64,000 bases of DNA from Megamonas funiformis (GTDB lineage: Bacteria > Bacillota > Negativicutes > Selenomonadales > Selenomonadaceae): the NCBI RefSeq assembly GCF_010669225.1, contig NZ_CP048627.1, positions 2,431,292 to 2,495,291 of the forward strand, read 5' to 3'. A program made the position numbers and the translations under genes. How positions within the stretch are numbered: the first letter of the stretch is position 1; each line of letters opens with the position of its first letter. Under the pieces are notes generated by a model, which worked only from the letters and a program-made list of their open reading frames with translations, had not been told where the DNA came from and did no database searches. This document shows, piece after piece, positions 15,907-25,842 of this stretch.

Positions 15907-18601
15907 TAAAATTAATCTCCTCTTTTGGTAACGTAAATATAAAAACTGTTCCTTGTGGTTTATTATCTCTTACCTTTATCTCTCCACCATGTGCCATAAT
16001 AATAGATTTACACAAACTAAGACCTATACCAATTCCTCTTCTACTATCAGCTACAGTAGAATTTGCTGTATAAAACATTTCAAAAAGCTTATCTTTTGCT
16101 TCATCACTAATGCCTTGACCATTATCTGCAATAGAAACTTCAATTTTATCACTTTTTATTTTTGCACTAATAGTAATAGTTGAGTCTTTTGGGGTATATT
16201 TTATGGCATTATCTATTATATTTATAAATACTTGTACTAATAAACGTGCGTCAACTTTTACCATCATTATATCTTTTGTTTCTTCAAAAACTATATGATG
16301 ATTTTTTCCTCGACGATATAAATGCTTTAAAGCTTCATTTATAATATCGTCTAATAACTCAGTTTGTAAGTTAATCTTCATCGTCTTATTTTCTATACGC
16401 GTAATAAATAAAATATTCTCTACTAAATTAATCAACCACATTGAATCATCATAAATATTATTATATAATTCCTGTCGTTTAACATCATCTATTTTAGCGC
16501 TATTACTTAATAAAAAGTCAGCATTACCAGAAATACTTGTAAGTGGTGTTCTTAAATCATGCGAAATTGAACGCAACAAATTTGACCTAAGCTGTTCATT
16601 TTTTGCTTGTAAATAAATTTCTTGACGCTTTTTACTATATATTTCTTTTTCTAAAGCTAATGCACATTCACCTAAAATAGATAAGACCAAATTATTTTCA
16701 AATACATCTAAATCCTCATTATCAATAGCTATACCTACGACACCATATACATTATCTTTAGAACGAATTGCCAAATACTGACATTTAGCATTATTTAATG
16801 TACCTGTTTTTACACCTGCTCGTTTATTATTTTTATAAACCCATTGTGCTACAGCTCTTTCATTACTATTTATCAATTGTTCTGTATGAACATCATTTTT
16901 TACATTATAAACAACAGGTGGCAATAAACCTTTTTTATCCGCACTATAATACACTATTGTTTTGTTTAACAATTTTAAAAGTTGATGAGATGTAACTGTT
17001 GCTATAGCTGCATCACTGCCTGCTTGTTGCAATAATTGATTTGTCTCTAATAATATTTTAGTTCGATAAGCTAATTTAGCAGACTGTATAGCTTGTTTTT
17101 TTATTTTATTAGTAAGACCTCCTGTAACAAAAGCTGATACAAACATTACAGAGAACGTAATAATATATACTGGGTCATATGCCGTAAAAGTATATCTAGG
17201 TTCAATAAATAAAAAATCAAATGCTAATACATTCAAAACAGATAATACTACACTATATAATCTCTTCGATGTTTTTAAGGCAGCAATTAATACACCTAAG
17301 ATATATACTGTCATGATATTAGCTTCGCCTAAATTCATTGAATAAAATAACATACCAATCATACTAGTTATTATTAAAATAACTAATATAGTTATAATAT
17401 CTGATGTATTACATATCTCTCTTTCATTTACGGATTTCTTCCAAAAATTTTTATAAAATAAAGCTTTATTATCTGGAATTACATGTATATCTAAATTCGG
17501 TAATTGTTCAATTAATTTATCGGTAAAAGATTTACGCATTAAACGCATAAATCCATTTCTAGCAATACTTCTTCCTATGACTAATTTTGATACACCAGCA
17601 AGTCTTGCAAATTCTGCTATTTGAAACGGTATGTCTTCTCCTACTACCATTTCAATTTTTGCTCCTAATTGCTCTGCTAAATGAATATTTTCCTTCAATC
17701 TTTTTTTATTTTCTAATGAAGTTTTTTCAAAACTTGATGTCTGCACAAATAAAGCTGTAAATTGAGCTTTAAAAGCATTTGCCATTCTTGCCGCTGTACG
17801 AATAATCTTAGAATTTGATGGCGATGATGATAAACATACTAAAATATGTTCATTCGTATAATAATCTTTATTATTTTCATTTTTAACCTTTAAAGATATT
17901 TTATTTACTCTATCAGCCATGCGACGAAGTGCAATTTCTCTAAGCGCTGTTAAATTTTCAACAGTAAAAAAATTCCCCAATGCCCTATCAGCTTGTTCTT
18001 TTTGGTAAATTTTTCCTTCTGATAAACGTGTTACTAAATCCGATGGTTCTATATCTACTAATTCCACTTGCTCAGCTTCATCAAAAATTCTATCTGGTAT
18101 ACGTTCTCTCACAATTATTTTGGTAATTGAAGCCACAATATCATTTAAGCTTTCTATATGTTGTACATTAATTGTTGTATATACATCAATGCCTGCTTTT
18201 AATAATTCTTCAATATCCTGATAACGTTTGATATGACGACAACCATCTGCATTTGTATGTGCTAATTCATCAACCAAAATTAATTGTGGATTTCTTTTTA
18301 TAGCTGCATCTAAATTAAATTCATTTAAAGTTATATCTTTATGATTAATCACTAATGGTGAAATTACTTCTAAACCATTAACTAAAGCTGCAGTTGCTGG
18401 TCTTGCATGAGGTTCTATATAGCCTGCTACTACATCAATTCCTTGCTTTTTGGCTTCATGTGCAGCTTCTAACATAGCATAAGTTTTACCAACACCTGCT
18501 GCATAGCCAAAAAATATTTTTAATTTTCCTCGTTTTGATTCATGCTCTTCTATATGAATTTGTTCCAAAATTTTCTCTGGCGATTTTCGTATAATTGGCA
18601 T
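15899..18601 (-). CDS. kdpD: KdpD sensor histidine kinase
   Basis: A membrane sensor of low K+ or osmotic stress that phosphorylates KdpE. The roughly 900-residue protein is the full-length form. In order it has an N-terminal KdpD domain with GYAAGVGKTYAMLEAA (P-loop) and AGYIEPHARP, a universal-stress-protein domain (about 235-370), a four-segment DUF4118 membrane region (about 400-500), a GAF-like region, HisKA with SISHDLRTPL (His near 680) and a HATPase domain (DNAIKYTP, ADNGQGIS, GIGIGLSL). GGGAGGGG seven bases before ATG 18601 fixes the start. An upstream in-frame reading to 18649 lacks a ribosome site and would cross the palindrome behind kdpC. Confidence 0.95.
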   Translation of the reverse strand: MPIIRKSPEKILEQIHIEEHESKRGKLKIFFGYAAGVGKTYAMLEAAHEAKKQGIDVVAGYIEPHARPATAALVNGLEVISPLVINHKDITLNEFNLDAAIKRNPQLILVDELAHTNADGCRHIKRYQDIEELLKAGIDVYTTINVQHIESLNDIVASITKIIVRERIPDRIFDEAEQVELVDIEPSDLVTRLSEGKIYQKEQADRALGNFFTVENLTALREIALRRMADRVNKISLKVKNENNKDYYTNEHILVCLSSSPSNSKIIRTAARMANAFKAQFTALFVQTSSFEKTSLENKKRLKENIHLAEQLGAKIEMVVGEDIPFQIAEFARLAGVSKLVIGRSIARNGFMRLMRKSFTDKLIEQLPNLDIHVIPDNKALFYKNFWKKSVNEREICNTSDIITILVILIITSMIGMLFYSMNLGEANIMTVYILGVLIAALKTSKRLYSVVLSVLNVLAFDFLFIEPRYTFTAYDPVYIITFSVMFVSAFVTGGLTNKIKKQAIQSAKLAYRTKILLETNQLLQQAGSDAAIATVTSHQLLKLLNKTIVYYSADKKGLLPPVVYNVKNDVHTEQLINSNERAVAQWVYKNNKRAGVKTGTLNNAKCQYLAIRSKDNVYGVVGIAIDNEDLDVFENNLVLSILGECALALEKEIYSKKRQEIYLQAKNEQLRSNLLRSISHDLRTPLTSISGNADFLLSNSAKIDDVKRQELYNNIYDDSMWLINLVENILFITRIENKTMKINLQTELLDDIINEALKHLYRRGKNHHIVFEETKDIMMVKVDARLLVQVFINIIDNAIKYTPKDSTITISAKIKSDKIEVSIADNGQGISDEAKDKLFEMFYTANSTVADSRRGIGIGLSLCKSIIMAHGGEIKVRDNKPQGTVFIFTLPKEEINFNE

Positions 18602-18641
18602 ATAAGCCCCTCCCAATTGCATATATGTTATAAACCAATAT

Positions 18642-18685
18642 ACCTCCACATCAAAATATATTTAATATATATTTGACGTGGAGGT
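18642..18685. repeat. 44-bp imperfect palindrome between kdpC and kdpD
   Basis: ACCTCCAC-x-TCAAA on one side (18642-18655) is mirrored by TTTGA-x-GTGGAGGT (18672-18685), with an A/T-rich palindromic centre, giving an almost 20-bp stem. No T-run follows on the minus strand, so it is not a classical terminator. It may stabilise the upstream kdpFABC mRNA end, reduce read-through into kdpDE, or be an operator. Confidence 0.7.
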
Positions 18686-18700
18686 TATCCCTTTAAAATA

Positions 18701-19291
18701 TTAAATTATCTTATCTAACATTAAATTAACTTTTAAAACATTTACTGTTTCTTCACCAAAGAAGCCTAATACTTTATGATTAGTACATTTATCGATAATA
18801 GCATTTACTTCTTCTTTAGTCATATTATTTTCACGAGCTAATCTTTCTACTTGGTATTTTGCTGCAGCTACAGATATATCTGGATCTAAACCGCTACCAG
18901 AATTAGTAACCAAATCTACAGGAATAGGCTCATTACCTTTTTCTGGATTAGCTTTTCTAATTTTTTCTACACGCTGTGCTATTAATTTTTCATAATCTTC
19001 ACTTGCAGGACTTAAATTTGATGGAGCTGCATATGCTAACTGATTTCCCTCAGTATCTTTATAAGTACTAACATCAATTTTTGTTATACGACCCCACATA
19101 TATCTATCACTTGTATATTGTTGACCTAATAATTCACTACCATATTTTACACCATTTACTTCGATAATTTTGCCGTTTGCAGAGTTTGGAAATAATACCT
19201 GACAAATACCTGTCATTACCATTGTATAAATAAATCCACAAAAAACAGTGAAAGTAATTACTGATAGCAATGCTTTTTTGAAATTATCCAT
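18701..19291 (-). CDS. kdpC: KdpC subunit of the K+-transporting ATPase
   Basis: KdpC stabilises the KdpFABC complex and is anchored in the cytoplasmic membrane with a periplasmic-facing body. The 196-residue length is usual. One N-terminal membrane segment (about 9-31) precedes the family core: SAPSNLSPAS-like AAPSNLSPAS near 88-97, SGSGLDPDIS near 130-139, and AAAKYQVERLARENNM. The ATG follows AAAGGTGAG. It is 16 bp after kdpB in one operon and ends before the palindrome preceding kdpD. Confidence 0.95.
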   Translation of the reverse strand: MDNFKKALLSVITFTVFCGFIYTMVMTGICQVLFPNSANGKIIEVNGVKYGSELLGQQYTSDRYMWGRITKIDVSTYKDTEGNQLAYAAPSNLSPASEDYEKLIAQRVEKIRKANPEKGNEPIPVDLVTNSGSGLDPDISVAAAKYQVERLARENNMTKEEVNAIIDKCTNHKVLGFFGEETVNVLKVNLMLDKII

Positions 19292-19307
19292 TACAAACTC
19301 ACCTTTC

Positions 19308-21374
19308 TTAAACTAGACCTAGACCAACTAATATAACATCAATAATTTTTATACATATAAATGGCACTATAATACCGCCTAAACCATAAATCAAAAGATT
19401 TCTTTTTAACAATTCCCCTGCGGGTACTTCACGATATTTTACACCTTTTAAAGCCAAAGGAATTAATGCCACAATGATAAGTGCATTATAAATTATTGCT
19501 GATAAAACTGCAGATTGAGGACTGTGTAAATTCATGATATTTAATGCCGATAATCCAGGATATAAAGATAAAAATAATGATGGTATTATCGCAAAATATT
19601 TTGCTAAATCATTAGCAATACTAAATGTAGTTAAACTACCACGAGTCATTAACAATTGTTTACCAATGCGAACTACTTCAATTAATTTTGTAGGTGAAGA
19701 ATCTAAATCTACCATGTTACCAGCTTCTTTAGCAGCCTGAGTGCCTGTATTCATTGCTACTGCTACATCTGCTTGAGCAAGTGCTGGAGCATCATTTGTA
19801 CCATCACCAGTCATTGCTACTAAATGACCTTTAGCTTGAAAATCACGTATCATGGCTAATTTACCTTCTGGTGTAGCTTCTGCTAGAAAGTCATCTACAC
19901 CTGCTTCAGCGGCTATAGCTGCTGCTGTTAATGGGTTATCACCTGTAATCATAATAGTTTTAATACCCATTTTACGAAGGTCAGCAAATTTTTCTGCTAC
20001 ACCATCTTTTACAATATCTTTTAAATTAATAACACCTAATATTTTATAATCTTGAGCTACAACCAATGGTGTACCACCTATTTGAGCTACACGTTTCACA
20101 GCTTCCTCACACTGTGCAGAATAAATACCACCATTTTCTATTACATAAGATTTTACTGCATCAGCAGCACCTTTTCTAATTTCATGTCCATCATAATTTA
20201 CACCACTCATTCTAGTTTTAGCAGTGAACGGTATAAATTCCATATGATTTTCCTCAATATTTCTACCACGAATGCCAAATTTTTCTTTAGCCAAAATTAC
20301 AATACTACGACCTTCAGGTGTTTCATCTGCTAAAGAAGATAATTGAGCTGCATTTGCCAAAGTTTTTTCATCAATTCCATCTACAGGAATAAATTCAGAA
20401 GCTTGACGATTTCCAAGTGTTATTGTGCCTGTTTTATCAAGCATTAAAATATCAACATCACCAGCAGCTTCAATAGCACGACCGCTCATTGCTAATACAT
20501 TAGCTTGATTTAATCTACTCATACCAGCTATACCAATAGCTGAAAGCAAAGCACCAATTGTCGTAGGAGCTAAACACACAAGTAAAGCGACTAAAGTTGT
20601 TATTGAAGAAGGATTTTCCATACCTACTTGTTTAGCAGAAAAATCAGAGTAAGTATATAAAGACATTGTTACTAAAATGAAAATAATAGAAAGAGCTATT
20701 AAAAAAATCTGCAAAGCCATTTCATTTGGAGTTTTCTTTCTCGCAGCGCCTTCAACCATAGAAATCATTTTGTCCAAGAAAGATTCGCCACTATCACAAG
20801 TAACACGAACTACAAGCCAATCAGAAGTAACAGTCGTACCACCTGTTACAGCACTACGGTCGCCACCACTTTCTCTAATAACTGGAGCAGATTCACCTGT
20901 TATTGCTGATTCATCAACAGATGCTGCCCCTTCAATTACTTCACCATCAGCAGGAATTTGTCGACCTGCTTTAACAATAACAATGTCTCCTTTTTTTAAT
21001 GAAGAAGATACTACTACCTCATAATTTTCTTTATTATTTACATCATGAAGTTTATACGCTTCTACATCTTTTTTAGCTGCACGAAGTGCATCAGCTTGTG
21101 CCTTGCCCCTGCCTTCAGCAATAGCTTCAGCAAAATTAGCAAAAATACAAGTTAACCATAAAATTATAGCAATTGCTAAAGTATAACCAGATGAAACATC
21201 TTGTACACCACTAAGTGATGCTACCCAAAGTAAAGAAGTCAAAATTGCTGAAATATATACTAATAACATTACAGGGTTTTCAGCTTGCACTTTTGGACTT
21301 AATTTTACAAATGAATCTTTAATAGCTCTTACAACCATTTGATTATCACTGAGAGCTGATTTAGTTTTTATCAT
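19308..21374 (-). CDS. kdpB: KdpB, P-type ATPase subunit of the K+ pump
   Basis: KdpB hydrolyses ATP to drive K+ uptake through KdpA. The protein is about 688 residues. P-type motifs are all present: ITGESAPV in the actuator domain, DKTGTIT with the phosphorylated Asp (near 308), the KGA nucleotide-domain motif, [14 protein letters not shown] and [13 protein letters not shown] in the P domain, with paired membrane helices at both ends. An upstream GTG at 21386 is in frame, but ATG 21374 with GGGGAG upstream gives the normal N-terminus. It is 17 bp after kdpA. Confidence 0.96.
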   Translation of the reverse strand: MIKTKSALSDNQMVVRAIKDSFVKLSPKVQAENPVMLLVYISAILTSLLWVASLSGVQDVSSGYTLAIAIILWLTCIFANFAEAIAEGRGKAQADALRAAKKDVEAYKLHDVNNKENYEVVVSSSLKKGDIVIVKAGRQIPADGEVIEGAASVDESAITGESAPVIRESGGDRSAVTGGTTVTSDWLVVRVTCDSGESFLDKMISMVEGAARKKTPNEMALQIFLIALSIIFILVTMSLYTYSDFSAKQVGMENPSSITTLVALLVCLAPTTIGALLSAIGIAGMSRLNQANVLAMSGRAIEAAGDVDILMLDKTGTITLGNRQASEFIPVDGIDEKTLANAAQLSSLADETPEGRSIVILAKEKFGIRGRNIEENHMEFIPFTAKTRMSGVNYDGHEIRKGAADAVKSYVIENGGIYSAQCEEAVKRVAQIGGTPLVVAQDYKILGVINLKDIVKDGVAEKFADLRKMGIKTIMITGDNPLTAAAIAAEAGVDDFLAEATPEGKLAMIRDFQAKGHLVAMTGDGTNDAPALAQADVAVAMNTGTQAAKEAGNMVDLDSSPTKLIEVVRIGKQLLMTRGSLTTFSIANDLAKYFAIIPSLFLSLYPGLSALNIMNLHSPQSAVLSAIIYNALIIVALIPLALKGVKYREVPAGELLKRNLLIYGLGGIIVPFICIKIIDVILVGLGLV

Positions 21375-21391
21375 TATTTTTAGCACTCCCC

Positions 21392-23215
21392 TTATGAAAT
21401 CATGCTGAAATATTCAGCAATAGGTCCCAAAGATAACGCTGGGAAAAAGTTTAGCGCACCTACTAAAATTACAATAAATATCAACAAGAACACAAACATT
21501 GCATTACTTGTAGATAAAGTACCTGCGGTAACTGCCACTTTTTTCTTCTGTACTAAACTACCTGCTATAGCTAAAATACCAACAATAGGTAATAAACGTG
21601 CAAAAATCATAGTTAAACCAATACTAGTATTTAAAAATGGTGTATTCGCATTAAAGCCAGCAAATGCAGAACCATTATTGCCACCAGCAGAAGAATAAGC
21701 ATATAACATTTCAGAAAAACCATGAGCTCCTACATTATTTAAACTGTCTGCTACACTAGGCACTATAGCTGCAATGCCACTTGCTACTAAAATACCAATT
21801 GGTGTTGCCAAACATACAAGTACAGCCCATTTCATTTCAAATGGTTCTATTTTTTTACAGAGATATTCTGGTGTACGACCAACCATTAACCCAGCAATGA
21901 ATACTGTTAATATGGCAAACGCTAACATACCATATAAACCACAACCAACACCGCCAAAAATAACTTCTCCTAATTGCATTTGAAGCATTGTAACTAAACC
22001 GCCAAGAGGTGTATAACTATCATGCATAGAGTTTACTGAACCATTTGATGCAGCTGTTGTATAAGCTGCCCAAGTAGAAGATTGAACTATACCAAAACGA
22101 GCTTCTTTACCTTCCATATTTCCTCCAGCTTGATAATCCGTACTAACAATATCTACAGCACCATTTTGAGCAAGCTGTGGTGTACCGTTCTGTTCATTTA
22201 TCGCTATTACTGATAAAAATGCTATCAACATAATATACATAGCTGTAAAAATAGCAATGCCTTGTTTTTTATCTCTTATATTACGACCAAATGTAAAACA
22301 TAATCCTGCTGGAATTAATAATAAAGCAGTGCATTCTATCATATTTGTAAGTGAATTAGGGTTTTCTAATGGATGCGCAGAATTTACACCAAAGAAACCT
22401 CCACCATTTGTACCTAACTGTTTAATAGCAATCTGACTTGCACCAGGTCCCATTGGCACAAATTGTTTTGTAACAATTGTCGCATCTTCTACTTTTTCGC
22501 CATCAACAAATACTACATTATTATTTCTATCAATCGTTGCATTTTCAATAATATTCCCCTCACTATCTACAGCAATAGGTTCAACTAATTGTACTTCTTG
22601 TCCTGGAGATAAATTCTGTACTACACCTTGAGAAGCTAAAGCCATAGTAACTACTACACTTAATGGTAATAAAATATAAATTATAGAACGTGTTAAATCC
22701 ACCCAAAAATTACCAATAGTTTTTGATTTTGCTCTAACAAATGCACGGATTAAAGCGAATAAAACTGCTATACCAGTTGCTGCTGAAACAAAGTTTTGCG
22801 TAGTAAGTCCCATAAATTGAGAAAAATAACTTAATTGTGCTTCACCACTATATGCTTGCCAGTTTGTATTTGTAGCGAAACTTGCTGCTGTATTAAAAGA
22901 TAAGTGCCAACTCATAGCATCAATATTCTGTGGATTAAATGGCAATTTATCCTGAAAACATTGAAAAATATATAAAAAACCTAAACCAATAAAGAAAAAC
23001 CATATTACAGATGATAAATATGTTTTCCAAGTCATTTCTTCATCTTTTTTTACACCTATAATTTTATAAATAAGATTTTCAATCGGTGATAATATTTTAG
23101 ACAAAAATACATGCTCTCCATTCATTACTTTTGCCATATAAGTACCTAATGGAATAGAAAAAATAACAAGTACAATTAAAAATACAAGATATTGTATGAT
23201 GATATCTGCACTCAT
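21392..23215 (-). CDS. kdpA: KdpA, K+-channel-like subunit
   Basis: KdpA binds and conducts K+ and is related to the SKT/Trk channels. It is strongly hydrophobic with about ten membrane helices. Selectivity-filter loops are visible, for example [13 protein letters not shown] near 270-282 and [13 protein letters not shown] near 515-527. At 607 residues it is about 50 longer than the E. coli protein. The extra length is mainly in the loop around 200-250, which is acidic and probably extracytoplasmic. Its ATG overlaps the kdpF stop (TAATG), so the two are translationally coupled. Confidence 0.96.
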   Translation of the reverse strand: MSADIIIQYLVFLIVLVIFSIPLGTYMAKVMNGEHVFLSKILSPIENLIYKIIGVKKDEEMTWKTYLSSVIWFFFIGLGFLYIFQCFQDKLPFNPQNIDAMSWHLSFNTAASFATNTNWQAYSGEAQLSYFSQFMGLTTQNFVSAATGIAVLFALIRAFVRAKSKTIGNFWVDLTRSIIYILLPLSVVVTMALASQGVVQNLSPGQEVQLVEPIAVDSEGNIIENATIDRNNNVVFVDGEKVEDATIVTKQFVPMGPGASQIAIKQLGTNGGGFFGVNSAHPLENPNSLTNMIECTALLLIPAGLCFTFGRNIRDKKQGIAIFTAMYIMLIAFLSVIAINEQNGTPQLAQNGAVDIVSTDYQAGGNMEGKEARFGIVQSSTWAAYTTAASNGSVNSMHDSYTPLGGLVTMLQMQLGEVIFGGVGCGLYGMLAFAILTVFIAGLMVGRTPEYLCKKIEPFEMKWAVLVCLATPIGILVASGIAAIVPSVADSLNNVGAHGFSEMLYAYSSAGGNNGSAFAGFNANTPFLNTSIGLTMIFARLLPIVGILAIAGSLVQKKKVAVTAGTLSTSNAMFVFLLIFIVILVGALNFFPALSLGPIAEYFSMIS

Positions 23216-23304
23216 TATTGTTCATCTCCCTTCATAAGTATGTAAAAATAATAGATAAGCAACAATATAGCGACTACGCCACTTATCCAAATCCAAATTT
23301 CCAT
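23215..23304 (-). CDS. kdpF: KdpF, 29-aa lipid-like subunit of the Kdp pump
   Basis: This very short gene encodes 29 residues: MEIWIWISG, a single hydrophobic helix rich in Val, Leu, Ile and Tyr, then a hydrophilic KGDEQ tail. AAGGAGG lies seven bases before the ATG, and its TAA overlaps the kdpA start. Size, topology and position immediately before kdpA are those of KdpF, which sits at the KdpA/KdpB interface and stabilises the complex. Sequence identity in KdpF is low across phyla, so the call rests on position and topology. Confidence 0.85.
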   Translation of the reverse strand: MEIWIWISGVVAILLLIYYFYILMKGDEQ

Positions 23305-23376
23305 TTTTATTCCTCCTTGCATTTTTATATCTTACTATAGGAAAAATAAAAATAGTGTTATGAAATATAGCTACTA

Positions 23377-23395
23377 TATTAAGATTGTATTAAGA
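23377..23395 (-). promoter_or_regulatory. Probable KdpE-binding direct repeat upstream of kdpF
   Basis: On the minus strand TCTTAATA occurs twice with an 11-bp period (23384-23377 and 23395-23388), about 75 bp before kdpF. OmpR/PhoB-family regulators bind head-to-tail repeats at this spacing. The site lies just downstream of the upstream terminator and before kdpF, as an activator site should. Confidence 0.55.
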
Positions 23396-23400
23396 TAAAA

Positions 23401-23441
23401 AAACTGCACTTTAAAGGCTTTTTACCTTTAAAGTGCAGTTT
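23401..23441 (-). terminator. Strong terminator left from the porin gene
   Basis: A 17-bp perfect stem (23401-23417 with 23425-23441, 7-base loop) is followed on the minus strand by TTTTTTT. It starts 19 bp after the porin remnant stop and insulates the kdp promoter. Confidence 0.85.
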
Positions 23442-23459
23442 TAAATAAAAATTATTTTT

Positions 23460-23585
23460 TTAGAATTTAAATGTTACATTCGCAAGCCATTTATTAGCTG
23501 TTGTGGAATCACTATCTTGATATTCATAGCTGATACCATAAGCAATTTTATCACTTTCTGCTTCAACACCTAATTTATCTAGTAA
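23460..23585 (-). pseudogene. Remnant of an outer-membrane beta-barrel protein (C-terminal end only)
   Basis: About 38-41 codons are left of a larger gene: DKLGVEAESDK, then IAYGISYEYQDSD and KWLANVTFKF followed by TAA. Alternating hydrophobic residues and the terminal Phe are the C-terminal beta-strand signal of outer-membrane porins. In frame, a TAA lies just upstream and no start codon with a ribosome site exists, so nothing complete is encoded. The original terminator (23401-23441) survives. This supports an outer-membrane-bearing host and shows loss of a porin beside kdp. Confidence 0.7.
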
Positions 23586-23607
23586 TTATCTTTAATTTGC
23601 CAATAAA

Positions 23608-23642
23608 AAAATAGTAGATACATTTGTACTTGCTATTTTTAT
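23608..23642 (-). terminator. Probable terminator after niaP
   Basis: On the minus strand an AAATAG...CTATTT stem with a partly paired interior is followed by a run of T, starting about 12 bp beyond the niaP stop. The stem is imperfect. Confidence 0.5.
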
Positions 23643-23653
23643 TTAGACTATAT

Positions 23654-24967
23654 TTAAATATTTTCCAAGTTTTTCTGTTTAGTTTCTACACCTAAAGCAA
23701 ATACTGCTACAGCAATAATGATAAATACACTAGCAAACATATAGAAAACAGTATGCATATCTCTTCCAGCTTCTATCATCATACCTACAACAAATGGAGC
23801 AGCCATACCACCGATACGACCGACACCTGCTGCCCAACCACTGCCCATAGCACGGATAGCTGTCGGATAAAGTTCTGGTGTATAAGTATAAACAACACCC
23901 CATGCACCAAGATTGAAGAAGGACATCACACAGCCCCAGAAGATAATCAATTCTGCACTTTGAGCTTGTCCGAAGAAATAACTTGCTACACCACTCATAC
24001 ATAAGAATAAAGATAATGTATATTTTCTGCCTAATTTATCCACGAGCCATGCTGCACAGAAATATCCAGGAAGCTGAGCAAAGGTAATTAAAAGCACATA
24101 TTCAAAAGTTTTTACAAAGGCAAAACCTTGCTGATAAACGATAGCAGGAAGCCATGTGAAAATTCCATAATAACTATAAACGATACCAAACCATACAATC
24201 CAAAGCATGATTGTTCTTGTTAAATATTTACCAGACCATAAATCTTTTAATTTTGGTTTTTCTGTAGGTGTATCATCAGTTGTTACTTTTAAATCGCCTT
24301 TATATTTAACACCAAGACGCATTTCCAAATCATCTACGATTTTTTGAGCTTCTTCTACTTTGCCTTTAGATAATAAATATCTTACAGATTCAGGCATATG
24401 CAAACGAATGAAAAATACATAGATAGCAGGTAAAGCACCAATGATAAAAGCATAATGCCAACCATAAACAGGAATGAATAAGTAAGCGATACAAGCAGCT
24501 GCTATCCAGCCTACACCCCAAAAACTTTCTAATAAGACGATAAATCTACCGCGTAAATTAGTTGGTGCATATTCAGACATAAGTGTCGCCGCTACTGGAA
24601 GTTCACCGCCTAGACCAAAACCAACGAAGAAGCGGAAAATCAACAAGGATTCATAACTCCATGAAACTGCACAAAGTCCTGTGGCTATACTATATAAAAT
24701 TACTGTTGCAGAAAATACAGCTTTACGACCGAATTTATCAGCGATAGAGCCTGCGATTACTGCCCCTATTGCCATACCAACAAGACCGATAGAGCCGATA
24801 GCCCCCATCTGTCCAGCGGACAAGCCCCATTCTTTACCAAGTACAGGTAATACGAAGGCGATAAGCCCTGTATCCATAGCATCAAATAACCAACCAAGAC
24901 CTGTGATAACTAATAATTTATAATGGAAACTACCTACTGGCAAAGCTTCCAATCTTTGTAATAACAT
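23654..24967 (-). CDS. niaP: Niacin permease NiaP (MFS)
   Basis: This is a major-facilitator transporter for nicotinate/nicotinamide uptake. The 437 residues carry twelve membrane helices in two six-helix halves, with the sugar-porter-type loop motif DKFGRKAV after helix 2 and DKLGRKYT after helix 8. Stretches such as GLGWLFDAMD, GLGGELPVAATLMSE, LLESFWGVGW, LPGYFCAAWL and YTPELYPTAIRAMGSG match what I recall of Bacillus NiaP (YceI). A charged central loop (about 190-240) is longer than usual. It follows nadC by 23 bp at the end of nadABC, so synthesis and salvage uptake share one transcript, which supports the substrate call. Confidence 0.88.
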   Translation of the reverse strand: MLLQRLEALPVGSFHYKLLVITGLGWLFDAMDTGLIAFVLPVLGKEWGLSAGQMGAIGSIGLVGMAIGAVIAGSIADKFGRKAVFSATVILYSIATGLCAVSWSYESLLIFRFFVGFGLGGELPVAATLMSEYAPTNLRGRFIVLLESFWGVGWIAAACIAYLFIPVYGWHYAFIIGALPAIYVFFIRLHMPESVRYLLSKGKVEEAQKIVDDLEMRLGVKYKGDLKVTTDDTPTEKPKLKDLWSGKYLTRTIMLWIVWFGIVYSYYGIFTWLPAIVYQQGFAFVKTFEYVLLITFAQLPGYFCAAWLVDKLGRKYTLSLFLCMSGVASYFFGQAQSAELIIFWGCVMSFFNLGAWGVVYTYTPELYPTAIRAMGSGWAAGVGRIGGMAAPFVVGMMIEAGRDMHTVFYMFASVFIIIAVAVFALGVETKQKNLENI

Positions 24968-24990
24968 TATTTACACTCCTTAATTTATAA

Positions 24991-25842
24991 TCAAATTCTA
25001 TGCAAATGTTTTAACGATAAATCTAAAATTGGTGCTGAATGAGTCAATGCACCGCTAGAAATGAAGTCCACACCGATTTTAGCTAATGCTTGTATATTTT
25101 CTTTAGTTACATTTCCAGAACATTCAGTTTGAGCTTTTCCGTCTATGAGTTTTATGGCTTCTTCCATCATATCTATGCTCATATTGTCAAGCATGATGAT
25201 ATCTGCTCTGGCTTCTAGAGCTTCTTTTACCATATCTAAATTTTCTGTTTCAACTTCTATTTTGCGTACAAATGGAGCATATGCTCTAGCTAATTCTATA
25301 GCTTTTTTTACACTGCCAGCAGCTCCAATATGATTATCTTTTAATAAGATACCATCAGATAGATTATAACGATGATTATTTCCTCCACCTACTGTAACAG
25401 CATATTTTTCAAAAATACGCATATTCGGTGTGGTCTTTCTCGTATCTAATAATTTTGTTTTACTGCCTGCTAATAAATTTACTACTTGATTTGTATATGT
25501 GGCAATTCCACTCATTCTCTGCAAATAGTTTAATGCCACGCGTTCTCCTGACAATAATACTCTGATATCGCCTTTTACTTTGGCAAGTAAATCGCCTTTG
25601 TTTACTTTATCGCCATCTTTAGCCATAAATGTGATTTCGATATCTTTATCTAATAATTCAAAGGTTCTAGCAAATACATTTAAACCTGCTATTACACCTT
25701 CACCTTTGCAGATTAAATCCACTTCACCTAAAACTTTTTCTGGCATAATGGCATTAGTTGTTACATCCTCGCTAGTAATATCTTCTTGCAACGCCATCAA
25801 AATCAATTTATCTGCATTCATTTTCATTGTTATTTCATTCAT
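24991..25842 (-). CDS. nadC: Nicotinate-nucleotide pyrophosphorylase (quinolinate phosphoribosyltransferase)
   Basis: NadC converts quinolinate and PRPP to nicotinate mononucleotide, CO2 and PPi, the third step of de novo NAD synthesis. The 283-residue length is normal. Conserved stretches are SGERVALNYLQRMSGIAT, DTRKTTPNMR (PRPP/quinolinate binding), GGGNNHRYNLSDGILLKDNH, EVETENLD and DIIMLDNM. The ATG overlaps the nadB stop (ATGA), so the two are co-translated. Confidence 0.97.
   Translation of the reverse strand: MNEITMKMNADKLILMALQEDITSEDVTTNAIMPEKVLGEVDLICKGEGVIAGLNVFARTFELLDKDIEITFMAKDGDKVNKGDLLAKVKGDIRVLLSGERVALNYLQRMSGIATYTNQVVNLLAGSKTKLLDTRKTTPNMRIFEKYAVTVGGGNNHRYNLSDGILLKDNHIGAAGSVKKAIELARAYAPFVRKIEVETENLDMVKEALEARADIIMLDNMSIDMMEEAIKLIDGKAQTECSGNVTKENIQALAKIGVDFISSGALTHSAPILDLSLKHLHRI

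Noticed and set aside
23730-24002. Cys-rich minus-strand reading inside niaP
   Set aside because: Shadow frame of a well-supported transporter.
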